A DNA stretch of 64,000 nucleotides from Leptolinea sp. UBA5366 (GCA_002407845.1 DHPK01000033.1:88229-152228), one strand, 5' to 3'. Counted from the first letter of the stretch, positions 8,433-18,227 are shown. The notes: generated from the letters alone by a model not told the origin. Program-made: numbers and translations.

Positions 8433-9458
8433 ATGTTGAGTATTAGCAGGAATATTCAAAAGCTGATAGATATATCAAACCTTTATTATAAGAATGGTTA
8501 TTCTAAGAGCGACATTGCAAAGCTCGTCGGCGTTTCGAGACAATCAGTTGCAAATTACTTACAGGAAGCATTAAATGAAGGAATTGTAGAAATAATTATT
8601 CACGATCCTTTTCAACGAAATAGTTTTTTAGCTAAAAAGATGATGGAAACAACTGGTCTCAAACGTGTTGTAGTCATTCCTTCTCAATCCAAAGATAGTT
8701 CAAGTCTGAAACGAAATATTGCTTTGGCAAGTGTTGAACTAATCGATGAAATCATTAACTATGATGATAAAGTAGGCATTAGCTGGGGTGGAACAGTAAA
8801 AGAGCTAGCTGAAAACTATAATGGGTCACCTAAAAAAGATGCGATTTTAATTCCACTGATGGGGGGATTCGGAAGAACTGAACCATCTCAACAAGTAAAT
8901 ATTATTGTTCAATCTTTATCAGAGAAAATGTCCTCGAGTTGTTTGCAATTAAATGCCCCATTACTCGTAAATAGCCATGATTCACTTGAAGCATTTCTGA
9001 AAAATAAAGAGATAGAAATGATCATTAACAATTGGGAAAACATTGATTCTGCAATTATTGGAATTGGAGATAATATATTTTTAACGAATAAAAACCCATT
9101 AGTTTTTGATAGCTTCTCTTATAAATATCGAAAACTTTTACTGAAAAAACAAGCTGTTGGTGATATTTGTTGGAGGTTTTTTAATTATAATGGTGAAGAA
9201 ATTTGGAATTCAGAGATTCCATTAAATGTAATAAGTATAAAATTGGAACAGTTACGTAAAATAAAAAATAAAATTTGCTTAGCTGGCGGAAAAGATAAAG
9301 CATATGCGATCTTTGGAGCCATTCAAGGAGGTTTTATTGACTATTTAGTGACTGATGATGAAACTGCAAATGAAATAATAAAATTGTATTCATATAGTGA
9401 ATTAAAAAAACAAAAAATAATTTCTAACGCTATTCAATCTCAAGAAGGAATTGATTGA
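8433..9458 (+). CDS. SorC/DeoR-like sugar-responsive transcriptional regulator
   Basis: About 341 aa. An N-terminal helix-turn-helix (Y-S-K-S-D-I-A-K-L-V-G-V-S-R-Q-S-V, about residues 20-36) is followed by a SorC sugar-binding domain with the typical G-I-S-W-G-G-T stretch (about 115) and a C-terminal C-L-A-G-G motif. Regulators of this family sense phosphorylated sugars. The start is uncertain: GGAGGA abuts the ATG at 8433, so the TTG at 8436 is also possible; a TTG at 8415 has no ribosome-binding site. Its position beside the divergent operons, and the shared inverted repeat, make it the likely local regulator. Confidence 0.88.
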   Translation: MLSISRNIQKLIDISNLYYKNGYSKSDIAKLVGVSRQSVANYLQEALNEGIVEIIIHDPFQRNSFLAKKMMETTGLKRVVVIPSQSKDSSSLKRNIALASVELIDEIINYDDKVGISWGGTVKELAENYNGSPKKDAILIPLMGGFGRTEPSQQVNIIVQSLSEKMSSSCLQLNAPLLVNSHDSLEAFLKNKEIEMIINNWENIDSAIIGIGDNIFLTNKNPLVFDSFSYKYRKLLLKKQAVGDICWRFFNYNGEEIWNSEIPLNVISIKLEQLRKIKNKICLAGGKDKAYAIFGAIQGGFIDYLVTDDETANEIIKLYSYSELKKQKIISNAIQSQEGID

Positions 9459-9501
9459 CTATTGCAGAGCTTTTTTCGGATTAGATTCTTTTGATCGAAA
9501 T

Positions 9502-9534
9502 ATATGCGCCAATCTTTACTGGCGCATATTTTTT
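9502..9534 (+). terminator. Intrinsic terminator after the SorC-type gene
   Basis: ATATGCGCCA pairs with TGGCGCATAT across an 8-nt loop and is followed by TTTTTT. Confidence 0.88.
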
Positions 9535-9604
9535 AATGGGTAAACTAATGATTATAGCTGCAGCGAAAAAGGGAAAAAATTCCTCGGATAAAAATATATT
9601 ATTT

Positions 9605-9613
9605 TGATATAAT
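9605..9613 (+). promoter_or_regulatory. Extended -10 promoter of the giant surface-protein gene
   Basis: TG-A-TATAAT lies about 36 bp upstream of the ATG at 9649. No convincing -35 hexamer is visible, as is common for extended -10 promoters. Confidence 0.45.
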
Positions 9614-9648
9614 AAGTAAAAACTACAATATTATTCGGAGAATCAGCC

Positions 9649-12600
9649 ATGGAATTGAGAATTATCAGCCCGGAAGGGTGGGAAAAGCGCTTTCCATTTA
9701 AGAAACCGGTTCTTTCAATTGGATCGCAGCTGGGAAACGATCTCCGGCTTGACACTCCGACTCAATTTCAACTAATCCTCCAGGAGAGAGAAATCACAAC
9801 CCTAAGGGTGAGATTGCCCGCCGAAAACGAAGCCGGCATGCCGCTGAGGGTCAATCGCAATGGGCGTTTTTTCACTCTGCAACCGGGTGAAGAGATGGAA
9901 CTTTATCCGGGGGATTCGCTTGAATCCGGAACCTTTCGACTGATACCTGATTGGCAGGCGAGTCAGCGAACTGCTGAACCCGACAGAAATAAAAGAGGGG
10001 CGACCGCATGGTTATGGGTCGCTCTTTTTTTATGCCTTTTAGCGGCTGCTTCATTTATTTTTCTGCCAAGAATTAATGAGTTTTCTGTACAATTGCCGCC
10101 CGAACCGTTGATGATAGGGGATGCTGGGACTTTGTTCTGGCAGGCAAACCGCTTTTCCTCGTCCATAACGCTTTTTTCTGGGGATCAGCAATCTCCGGTT
10201 GAAAGGACTGGATTGCTTGAGATCAGCCCGCCTGAGACAACTGTTTATCGGATTCAGGCGGAAAATTGGTTGAGCCGACTGATCAAACGTCCGGCAGTCA
10301 AAGAATTGACCGTGCCTGTCAGTATAGCGCTTCCCGGTGTCAGGTTGGAAAGCGTTCGAACAGCGCCCAACACCTATCAAGTGAGCTGGTCGGTCAGCGG
10401 AGAAGTTGATCAGGTCTCTCTGACGATCGGTAGCCAGACCGAAGTTTTGCCTGAGCAGGAGTATCAAAGCTCGCGCACCTTGCCGATCCGGAAAGACGTG
10501 GAGGTTCGCATCACAGCACACAATCAAGCCGGAACGAATTGGCAGAGCGAGGTGCTCGCGGCTGAACCGGTCGACTTGCTGTTAGAGAAATTCATCGTTT
10601 GGGTTCAACCAGAATCCCGTTCGCAATTTACGCTGGTTCAGTCCGAAGTGCCTGCTGAGGGCTTTACTGAGAAGCTGGTTGAATTAATTCCTAATGAAAC
10701 CTTGGCGGCTGGCTATGAATTGATTCATCATCAGACGGGGCGAACGTTGAATCCGCGTGAACAAATCATGCTCGAATGGGGCGTAAATCAGGCAGATACC
10801 GTCATGATTGAGCCGCTGGCTGATCGCTTGCTGCCTGAATCTGGCGCTCAGTACTATTATCCTGAGAAATCGACCAATTTTTTACTGTCAGCAGCATTGG
10901 GCGATCAGCTGAAAACATTTACACTGCCGGTGACAGTTAAGAAAGAGAAAGCGGAGACCGTCAGCCAACCGCTGAAAATTGAGCAATTCAGCACGAATCC
11001 AGTCTCCCTTCAGCAGCCGGGTAAAGTCACGCTTGCCTGGTCGGTATCCGGTGATTGGGAACGAATTCAGCTGCTTTCTTCCTCAAGAACGCCGACCCTA
11101 ACCGAAAAAACTCCAGCGGGGCAACCTCAGACCGTTGACTCAGGTGCGATATTAGCAGATTACCTGAACGGCGCTGGTTTCCTATCCGTCAACCTGGCGG
11201 AAGATACATCATTTATATTGAAAGCTTCGAATTCGGAAAAATCCGATAACGCGATTGTTTCCGTGCGGGTCAACCCATCTGCCCCGGCTGTTGTGCGGAA
11301 GCCGCTTGGAATCCAAATTACGCAGCTCTTCAGCGCGTCTGGAAAATTCGAGGTCGGAGAAGAGATTACCGCTGCCATTGCATTTTCAGGCTTGTCATCC
11401 GCTGATCCATTCCCGACCGGATCAGTCGTGATCAGCGATGGACTGTCAAACTGCCTGATAACACTGCCGCGCAGCAGCTGCGAATTAAAACTGCGCTCGG
11501 CTGGCAATCGGGCGATCTCCGCTCGTTATGGCGGAAATCAGGTCTACCAGTCCGCAGAAACACTCCAAAGTCTGGTTGTGACCGATAAGAAGTTGGAACG
11601 GCTGAACTTGGCAGCTTCAATTTTTCCTGATCAAGCGATTCAAAATGTCGGCGAAAAAGTCACGGTCAGCGCATTTCTGACACCCGAATTTGAAGGAGAA
11701 TTGTCGCCTACCGGAACGCTGTTCATCTCTGACGGACTCTCTAATTGTTTGCTCACGCTGCCGCGCAACAGCTGTGATCTTGAAGTGCGATCGATTGGCG
11801 AAAGGACGATAAGCATTAGTTATTCGGGCGACGACTTTTTTCATCCAGCAGTTACAAGTCTGAAGATTCAGGCTGAAAAGAAAGAATCAACGCCTCAACC
11901 AACCCCGGTCCTGACGCCAACCGCACTGCCGTTGCAGTTTCCGATTCGGATTGTCGGAGTTTTTCCGCAAAAGTCCGCTTACTCCATCGGCGACCAGATC
12001 GATATTTATGTTGATCCGGATTATTCGTCGATTGATAACCGTTTCCCGCGAGAAAAGATTCAGGTGTCAGATGGTTTTGCCACCTGCCTGTTCTCAGTGG
12101 AAAGCGGCAATCACTGCACAATGCAGCTGATAGACAGCAGCGCCTCGCAGATTATTGCATCATTCCCCGGGGATGGTTATTATTCTCCGTCGCAGTCCGA
12201 GCCCTGGTCGATTACGGTTCAGGCTCTGCCAAAGGCTGCCACTCAAACAGTGATAGCGTCGGTTCAGCCCAACCTGGCAAGCTACCGCATTGGGGATCAG
12301 ATCAAAGTCAGCGTTTCAGTGACGCCAGATAAAGTGCTTGACCAGCCGCCATCTGGCGAAGTAACAGTCAGCGATGGCTTTTCCAGTTGTATCGTTCAAT
12401 GGCCGGAGCAGGATGCTTGCAGCCTGACACTCCAAAACGGAACTGCACGTGAGATAACGGCTATTTATGCAGGAGATGAGTTTTACGCTTCATCTGTTTC
12501 AGCGATGCGTCCGATAAAAATCTCGATGCTCGAAGTGTTAGCATTTTCTGCACAGGCGATGCAGTTCAGTACGTGTGACAGTTTTGCTCCGGATGAGCTC

Positions 12601-15600
12601 AATCCAATTCCGCTTCAGATCGATAACGCTGCCAACCCACCGATTGATTATTTCACGCTGGATGACCGGTTTATACTCGGTTCGGGGTTCTACCTGAACG
12701 TTGGCGTTCGCTCCGTTGCTGGTAATTTAATACCTGATCCCGGGACTTTCTCAGCACGTGCCTGCAGCCTGAATGATCCGGAAATTTGCATTGACGCGCT
12801 TCCAGCGGATGCGGTGCGAGATTCTTCCGATTTCACTTTGGCAAGCGCACAGCTTGAATTTCCTGCTGTTCCGCAAGCCGGGCACTTTGCACTGACGATC
12901 ACTTTTGCGGGCGATCCGGCTCTGTATGGGACTGAATCCTCATCCTTCGCTTTGCGCGGATTTCGACGAGCAGCGTTGATCTTGACCCCGCACCAGCAGT
13001 TCAGCCCGGATGCTGAATTTTTAGGGTATGAGTGGACAGGGGTTGAGGCAGCAGATCCAGGTTCGACGGATTATTGGTTCGATGCTTATCTGCTGGGCGC
13101 GGGGATGAAACATTGTCCGATCCCGCTGACGCTTGCGCAGTATGCCCAGCCCGGCGGGATCACACTTCAAATTGAGGTTGAAAAGACTGTCCCGGGCGCT
13201 GACCAATCTGATGCCGTCTGGCAGGCATCATTGACTGCCAATGGGTATGCTCAAGAGATCATCAATCGTCTGCAGCCTAATCTTTCGCTCTGGAATCAGC
13301 ATGCCTGCCTTTGGGAAACGCAGGGAGAAAACCGGGCTGTGCACTGCAGCGATGTTGGATTGTCGGAACCATCCATCCTGCGGCATGCGCTTGAGCATAC
13401 CGATCCGAACTATCAAATTCTGGATCAGAACCCGCTTGATAGTTTTTCAGATGTGTTTATTCAGGCAAAAATAGCGAAACAGCGGGTCTTTTTTCATGCA
13501 CCAAACCTTTCCGGCCAATTGACAGGCGGTGTGCCTTATTGGATCAACTATCGGGGAGCTTCGTTTGCATATTTTACCGCGCCGGAATGTCTTGATGATG
13601 GGCAGCAGGGATACCAAACGGCCAATCACCGAATTCCTGCTAATCAGGTGCTTTCGATTCAGCCTCTGGTCCTCGCCCGCAGCCAACTTGATAGAAAAAA
13701 CAACTTTTCCGCTGTTAATGAACCGTATCAGATTCATTATGAGCCGTCTGCGAATATACTTTCGGCGCTGACGAACTATCATGGCGTGTGCGGGAATTGC
13801 CTCGATTGGCCGATTATGGAATTCACATATATCCCGAACGAGGGCTGTGCGCAAACAAGCGCCGGCGTGATCACGGTTCAGCCGGGAGCCGGGACGCTTT
13901 TTGGCGGTATCGCGTGTTTCAACGATTATAGTGTCCCCGAAGTGCGGTCATCTTTCTGCCAGCTGCGTTTCGATAATCCTGGCAATTTGGAGCTGATTTA
14001 CCCTGGCAGTGATCAATTTAATCAAGCACAGGAAACGGTCTCTTTGGATGTCAGTCTTGCGGCTGGCATGGCTCTGCCTGCTGATGCTCCAGCTCTGTCC
14101 CGCTCAACCGTTTCTCAGCTTACAGTTCAACCCTTCTTTACTGATGAGTCCGGCGCTGTACTCTACAATCATTTTGTGGGGGAAAAATATCTTTTGACAC
14201 TCCAGATTTCAGAACCGCTGTTATCGGAAACTCAGCTGAATCTTGAACTGCCAGCGATGTTCTCGCGGGAAAACCTGTTGCCCGAGAGGAGCTCCTGCCT
14301 GGGGTCTTATACTCCAGATTCGAGGAAAATGACGCTCGCAGCTCATGATTTTGATCAGGAAGACGGCAAAAAGTTTACTTGCGAATTCGTATTTGCCAGT
14401 GCAGTTCCTGCAGCAGTGATGCAGACGATCCATTTCTCTTTGACTGCCGGCATCGACGAACCGCAGCAGGTGCTGACCCCGTTCAGCTGGAGCGGGATTC
14501 CGCAATCGGTAGCCAAAAAGAATCAGACAATGCAAGTTGAGGCTCACAGCGGACAGGCGATTCTATGCAATCAGCTGACGCCCAGCTGCGCTGCGATGGT
14601 TGTAAATGAGCCCTACTTGCTCAGCATTCATCTTCCTTCATCTGCTTTCAATGCTGCAAGCTCTGACGATATCCTCATTTTTCAATGGCCGGAAGGAACG
14701 TCGGAATGGCAGCAGGATTGGAGCGGAAATCCGGATATTCCTTCGTGTGTGATTGATGCGAATCTGCAGACGATCATTGAAAACCCAAGTGAAATTGTGC
14801 AATGCCAGTTCAGTCTGACATCCGAGTCTTCCACTGCCGCTCGGCCGCTCAGCGTTGGGTTTTCCTCGTGGAAATTCGAAGTTCCTGATGTTCAGCTGCT
14901 GCTTCCAGCGCATCCTGAAAAAAGAGAGCTTATCCTTTCTCCTGAACTGATGTTGAAACTCAACCCATTGGACGAAACTGATCCGATCAACCAAATCAAA
15001 GCTGACCACATTGCCGCGCTTTATCGTTCAGACCGCTTTGATTCCAGCGGGGCTGCCGTATATGAATTGCGAATCGGCGTCAATGGGCTGCCTCTTGGCA
15101 GAACTCCTATTTCTGGTGAAAAACTGACCTTGCAGTGGAATTTGCTGGATATATTGGCGGGAAAAGGCACTCTGCCCGGCTGTTTCCAGCCTGACAGCCC
15201 AGGTGTTTATCAGATGGAGCTGGCTGTCCAGCCGGATGGGAGCTGGCTTGCAGTCTGTCCGTTTGCAATTCCTGCATCGGTTGATCCGGAGGTGCAGCTT
15301 ACGGCTTTGACGATTGGTCTGGCATTAACAGAAGATTATTATGAAAAGCAGATTACTGTTGCGGAAAACCCGTTTACGATAGAGACAATCCGCGCGGTCG
15401 TGCACTTGCCCGAAATAATTGAGGTGATGCAGGAAGCAGAAATCATTATTGACTTTGAAATCCCCGATTCAGCTGGCGTGCCCTATGCAGGCGCGCTCCT
15501 TGCTAGATCAGGCGAACCATTGCTGGCGGTCAGCTGGGATCAGCCGGAAATCCTGAGCTGCGTGACTGAACAGAACGCCGGATCAGTTTACCGACAGCGC

Positions 15601-16923
15601 TGCAGCTTCCGCTTTGACTCGCTTCCGTCAATGGGCAATGCTCCGACACTCTGGGTGGACCCGCTTTTGAACCATCTTGCAGGTTTACTCAAGATAGAAG
15701 TTTGGCAGGCAGGTGCACCGTCCGAATCATTATCATTCCAGCTGCCAAATGTGGCGAAAGTTCCTGCCGTGCTGACATTTGGCTCGATCCAGTTAGCGGA
15801 CCAGCCTGAGGAGGAGCTGCCAAGTCTCTACGTTGGGCAGAACGCCTTTGTTGATCTGACTTTCAGCGGCAATGCAGCTAGTGTTGACCTGGATGCTCTG
15901 GAAGTTTCACTGGATAACGTTGCATTGGATTCGTGTGAATGGATCCAACCGGACGTGTTCCGCTGCGGGGTCCCGACAGACTGTCTGGTTTATCGCGAAG
16001 GAGAATGCTTTTCCGAGCACCGGCTGGATGCGGTCTATGCCGGAGATGAGGTGAACGATAGGGTACAGGCGGAAGCCATATCATATCGGCTCAGCCGCTA
16101 TGAGCTGACGATAACCGATGCAGGAATCTTTGATACCTCGCAGCTTCAGCATACGCTGCAATATCATCCCGAGAGTGGAAGCTGGACGCCGGCTGCTGTT
16201 TGGGCAGAGGGGATCCAGTTTGAAACTTTTCTGATCCGCGATTTGATCACGATTGGAGGATCAAATCTGCAAAAAACCTATCCGCTGCTCATTCGCTTTG
16301 CCAGCGAAATAAGATCTGAAGTTCAACCTGATTCGGACAAATTTTGGCTGCAGCTAACCGCAGTGAAATCAACTGACGGAACCACTGCCGAGGAACTGAT
16401 CCAGATCCCTGCGCTGGATTGGAATTCAGCCGAAGGCACAATTTATTTTGAAATCGATTTTGGCTCTTCTGCTCAGGACAGATCAGGAGTTCTGCTGAAA
16501 GACCTGCTGGCTGAGGTCAGCGAAATTCAAAAAGCAGAAGTGATCTATCAGGGAGATGAATGGTATCAGCCGGCAGCGATTCTTTGGCAGCCGCCCGGAC
16601 TGCATTTTCCGCTGACGGTCGTCTCTGTGTTTGAAACCCAGCAGTCCCCGCAGGGAAACCAGCTTGATTTCACCGGTTCCGCCATGGATTCCTCCCAGTA
16701 CTCCGTCTTTTGTTCCCAGTCCGGTATTCCGCTGAGCTGCGGTTCTGCTGAGGATTTTCATTCCGATGGCTGCTGGGGAAATATCTCGATTGATCCAATC
16801 GTTAATCCAGTTATTTATGGGTCGTTTGAGCCTGCGCCGCGCTGCTATTTGGCGGGCATTGAAAAAGCCGGATCCTTTGACCAGATCCGGCTTGGTGATT
16901 CGGAAAATGAAGCTTTTCGCTAA
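9649..16923 (+). CDS. Giant membrane-anchored protein: FHA-like N-terminus, one TM helix, Ig-like repeats
   Basis: 2,424 aa. Residues 1-104 resemble an FHA beta-sandwich (S-I-G-S-x-x-G-N-D-L-R-L, then an L-x-x-G-D element) but lack the Ser-x-x-His phosphopeptide signature. A single hydrophobic helix at about 117-142 makes the N-terminus cytoplasmic and the rest extracellular. Four tandem Ig-like modules lie at about 552-647, 651-743, 764-859 and 868-961. Each has a V-S-D-G-x-x-x-C strand, a second Cys and a closing Y-x-G-D-x-x-Y/F. A Pro/Thr linker separates modules 2 and 3. More divergent modules with the same Cys and G-D pattern recur towards the C-terminus. CGGAG precedes the ATG. It is probably a surface or adhesion protein; an enzymatic domain was not recognised. 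Confidence 0.85.
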   Translation: MELRIISPEGWEKRFPFKKPVLSIGSQLGNDLRLDTPTQFQLILQEREITTLRVRLPAENEAGMPLRVNRNGRFFTLQPGEEMELYPGDSLESGTFRLIPDWQASQRTAEPDRNKRGATAWLWVALFLCLLAAASFIFLPRINEFSVQLPPEPLMIGDAGTLFWQANRFSSSITLFSGDQQSPVERTGLLEISPPETTVYRIQAENWLSRLIKRPAVKELTVPVSIALPGVRLESVRTAPNTYQVSWSVSGEVDQVSLTIGSQTEVLPEQEYQSSRTLPIRKDVEVRITAHNQAGTNWQSEVLAAEPVDLLLEKFIVWVQPESRSQFTLVQSEVPAEGFTEKLVELIPNETLAAGYELIHHQTGRTLNPREQIMLEWGVNQADTVMIEPLADRLLPESGAQYYYPEKSTNFLLSAALGDQLKTFTLPVTVKKEKAETVSQPLKIEQFSTNPVSLQQPGKVTLAWSVSGDWERIQLLSSSRTPTLTEKTPAGQPQTVDSGAILADYLNGAGFLSVNLAEDTSFILKASNSEKSDNAIVSVRVNPSAPAVVRKPLGIQITQLFSASGKFEVGEEITAAIAFSGLSSADPFPTGSVVISDGLSNCLITLPRSSCELKLRSAGNRAISARYGGNQVYQSAETLQSLVVTDKKLERLNLAASIFPDQAIQNVGEKVTVSAFLTPEFEGELSPTGTLFISDGLSNCLLTLPRNSCDLEVRSIGERTISISYSGDDFFHPAVTSLKIQAEKKESTPQPTPVLTPTALPLQFPIRIVGVFPQKSAYSIGDQIDIYVDPDYSSIDNRFPREKIQVSDGFATCLFSVESGNHCTMQLIDSSASQIIASFPGDGYYSPSQSEPWSITVQALPKAATQTVIASVQPNLASYRIGDQIKVSVSVTPDKVLDQPPSGEVTVSDGFSSCIVQWPEQDACSLTLQNGTAREITAIYAGDEFYASSVSAMRPIKISMLEVLAFSAQAMQFSTCDSFAPDELNPIPLQIDNAANPPIDYFTLDDRFILGSGFYLNVGVRSVAGNLIPDPGTFSARACSLNDPEICIDALPADAVRDSSDFTLASAQLEFPAVPQAGHFALTITFAGDPALYGTESSSFALRGFRRAALILTPHQQFSPDAEFLGYEWTGVEAADPGSTDYWFDAYLLGAGMKHCPIPLTLAQYAQPGGITLQIEVEKTVPGADQSDAVWQASLTANGYAQEIINRLQPNLSLWNQHACLWETQGENRAVHCSDVGLSEPSILRHALEHTDPNYQILDQNPLDSFSDVFIQAKIAKQRVFFHAPNLSGQLTGGVPYWINYRGASFAYFTAPECLDDGQQGYQTANHRIPANQVLSIQPLVLARSQLDRKNNFSAVNEPYQIHYEPSANILSALTNYHGVCGNCLDWPIMEFTYIPNEGCAQTSAGVITVQPGAGTLFGGIACFNDYSVPEVRSSFCQLRFDNPGNLELIYPGSDQFNQAQETVSLDVSLAAGMALPADAPALSRSTVSQLTVQPFFTDESGAVLYNHFVGEKYLLTLQISEPLLSETQLNLELPAMFSRENLLPERSSCLGSYTPDSRKMTLAAHDFDQEDGKKFTCEFVFASAVPAAVMQTIHFSLTAGIDEPQQVLTPFSWSGIPQSVAKKNQTMQVEAHSGQAILCNQLTPSCAAMVVNEPYLLSIHLPSSAFNAASSDDILIFQWPEGTSEWQQDWSGNPDIPSCVIDANLQTIIENPSEIVQCQFSLTSESSTAARPLSVGFSSWKFEVPDVQLLLPAHPEKRELILSPELMLKLNPLDETDPINQIKADHIAALYRSDRFDSSGAAVYELRIGVNGLPLGRTPISGEKLTLQWNLLDILAGKGTLPGCFQPDSPGVYQMELAVQPDGSWLAVCPFAIPASVDPEVQLTALTIGLALTEDYYEKQITVAENPFTIETIRAVVHLPEIIEVMQEAEIIIDFEIPDSAGVPYAGALLARSGEPLLAVSWDQPEILSCVTEQNAGSVYRQRCSFRFDSLPSMGNAPTLWVDPLLNHLAGLLKIEVWQAGAPSESLSFQLPNVAKVPAVLTFGSIQLADQPEEELPSLYVGQNAFVDLTFSGNAASVDLDALEVSLDNVALDSCEWIQPDVFRCGVPTDCLVYREGECFSEHRLDAVYAGDEVNDRVQAEAISYRLSRYELTITDAGIFDTSQLQHTLQYHPESGSWTPAAVWAEGIQFETFLIRDLITIGGSNLQKTYPLLIRFASEIRSEVQPDSDKFWLQLTAVKSTDGTTAEELIQIPALDWNSAEGTIYFEIDFGSSAQDRSGVLLKDLLAEVSEIQKAEVIYQGDEWYQPAAILWQPPGLHFPLTVVSVFETQQSPQGNQLDFTGSAMDSSQYSVFCSQSGIPLSCGSAEDFHSDGCWGNISIDPIVNPVIYGSFEPAPRCYLAGIEKAGSFDQIRLGDSENEAFR
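16862..16893 (-). terminator. Minus-strand terminator lying inside the end of the giant gene
   Basis: AAGCCGGATC and GATCCGGCTT form a perfect 10-bp stem with a 9-nt loop. Read on the minus strand it is followed by a run of five T, so it serves the convergent dehydrogenase gene ending at 16926. The same bases encode residues near the C-terminus of the giant protein. Confidence 0.8.
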
Positions 16924-16925
16924 AG

Positions 16926-17942
16926 TCAGTTCAACCGCACCAACTGCCCGGTTTTGAAAGATTCTGTCGTGGCGAAAGCGATTTCCGTTGAGCGGGTTCC
17001 GTCGTAAACACTGACATTTGGTTTTCTGCCGCTTAAAACGCAATCGACAAATTCCTGCATCTCCGCCAGATAGGCTTCCGCAAAGCGTTCCGGGAAAGCT
17101 TCAACGCATTCTGTGACGACCCCTTGGCTGTTGTATAGAATGGCTAAGTTTTTCTGCGGAACCGGGCTGATGCGGATACTGCCGAGCGTGCCGACGATTT
17201 CAGTCTCAATGTGATACCCGTGAGCAGCGGTTCGGCCGGTGTGAATGATTCCCATCGCGCCATTGTCGAATTTGTACAGCGCGCAGCCTGATTCGGCATC
17301 GCCCATCTCTGCAAATTGCGGAAAACCGAAACTCCCGCCGAGTGCATAGACGGTCTCGGGTTCTGCTCCCAGGAACCAGCGCATCAGGTCGATGTCATGA
17401 ATTGCCATATCGATGAACAGTCCGCCGCTGGAACCGGCAAATTTCAGCGATCCTTCGATGAACTTGAGCGGATCGACGCCGGTGGCTTTGACCAGATAAG
17501 GCGTCCCGATCGCTCCCTCGTCAATTTTTTGTTTGGCATAGACATAAGACGGGTCAAAGCGCCGCATGAAACCCAGCATGAAAGTTTTATCCGCGTGGTT
17601 TTCAACTGATTTTTCGGCTGATAAACATTCCTCAACGGTTACACCGAGCGGCTTCTCGCAAAAAACATGCTTGCCAGCTGCCAGCGCCGCAGTCAGCTGC
17701 CGGCAGTGTTCGCCGCTGGTAGTGACGATCGCGACCGCGTCAATGTCTGCATTAACAAGCATTTCATCGAAGTCAAGGTAGAGATCTTGAACTCCCAGCT
17801 CCGACCGAGCGTAGTCCAGTTCGGACTGCATCAGACTGCAGGCGGCGGTCAGTGTGCAGCCGGGAATCCGGAAAGCGAGATTATTGGCGTGAATTTTCCC
17901 CAGTCTGCCAAGACCGGCAATTCCGATTTTTAGTTGATTCAT
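16926..17942 (-). CDS. Gfo/Idh/MocA oxidoreductase, inositol 2-dehydrogenase-like
   Basis: 338 aa NAD(P)-dependent sugar/polyol dehydrogenase. The Rossmann motif G-I-A-G-L-G-R-L-G is at residues 7-15, followed by the family's C-E-K-P-L-G (about 94-99) with the catalytic lysine. D-M-A-I-H-D-I-D (about 176-183) supplies the conserved His/Asp of the catalytic centre. The overall pattern is close to IolG-type myo-inositol 2-dehydrogenases, but related enzymes oxidise other sugars. It is transcribed divergently from an RbsBAC-type importer across a region with a LacI-type operator, so its substrate probably enters through that importer. Confidence 0.88.
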   Translation of the reverse strand: MNQLKIGIAGLGRLGKIHANNLAFRIPGCTLTAACSLMQSELDYARSELGVQDLYLDFDEMLVNADIDAVAIVTTSGEHCRQLTAALAAGKHVFCEKPLGVTVEECLSAEKSVENHADKTFMLGFMRRFDPSYVYAKQKIDEGAIGTPYLVKATGVDPLKFIEGSLKFAGSSGGLFIDMAIHDIDLMRWFLGAEPETVYALGGSFGFPQFAEMGDAESGCALYKFDNGAMGIIHTGRTAAHGYHIETEIVGTLGSIRISPVPQKNLAILYNSQGVVTECVEAFPERFAEAYLAEMQEFVDCVLSGRKPNVSVYDGTRSTEIAFATTESFKTGQLVRLN

Positions 17943-18133
17943 GCGAGGCTCCTATTAGATTAATGAAAAACTTTCCTGATCAGGATTATAGCTTTGTCAT
18001 GATCTTGGGTCAATTATGAGAAACATTGCGTTCTTTTTCACATACTTAAGAGTATTGTCATCTTTTTTGTAAAAATTAATATTACCAATATACCCTTTTG
18101 AATTTTCAAGAAGAGTGTTTTAATCAAAATCAT

Positions 18134-18147
18134 TGTAAACGTTTACA
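18134..18147. promoter_or_regulatory. LacI/GalR-type operator palindrome
   Basis: TGTAAACGTTTACA is a perfect 14-bp palindrome with the central CG typical of LacI-family operators. It lies between the divergent dehydrogenase and importer genes, so a single repressor could control both. No LacI-family gene is adjacent; the nearest is at 26833-27906. Confidence 0.65.
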
Positions 18148-18227
18148 TTCTGGAAATCAGCACCATTTGACCGTACAGAAACGCATTCAAAGGGCAATGG
18201 TAAAAGAAATTTCAGCTGATATTCCTT

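Noticed and set aside
1032..9640. tRNA-Glu as an attachment site for an integrative element
   Set aside because: No copy of the tRNA 3' end was found near the right border of the A+T-rich block and no integrase gene is present, so only composition supports transfer.
10051..16084. Many antisense and alternative-frame reading frames of 60-158 codons across the giant gene
   Set aside because: They are shadows of the long plus-strand frame, rich in Arg/Cys/Ser, without ribosome-binding sites or family motifs.
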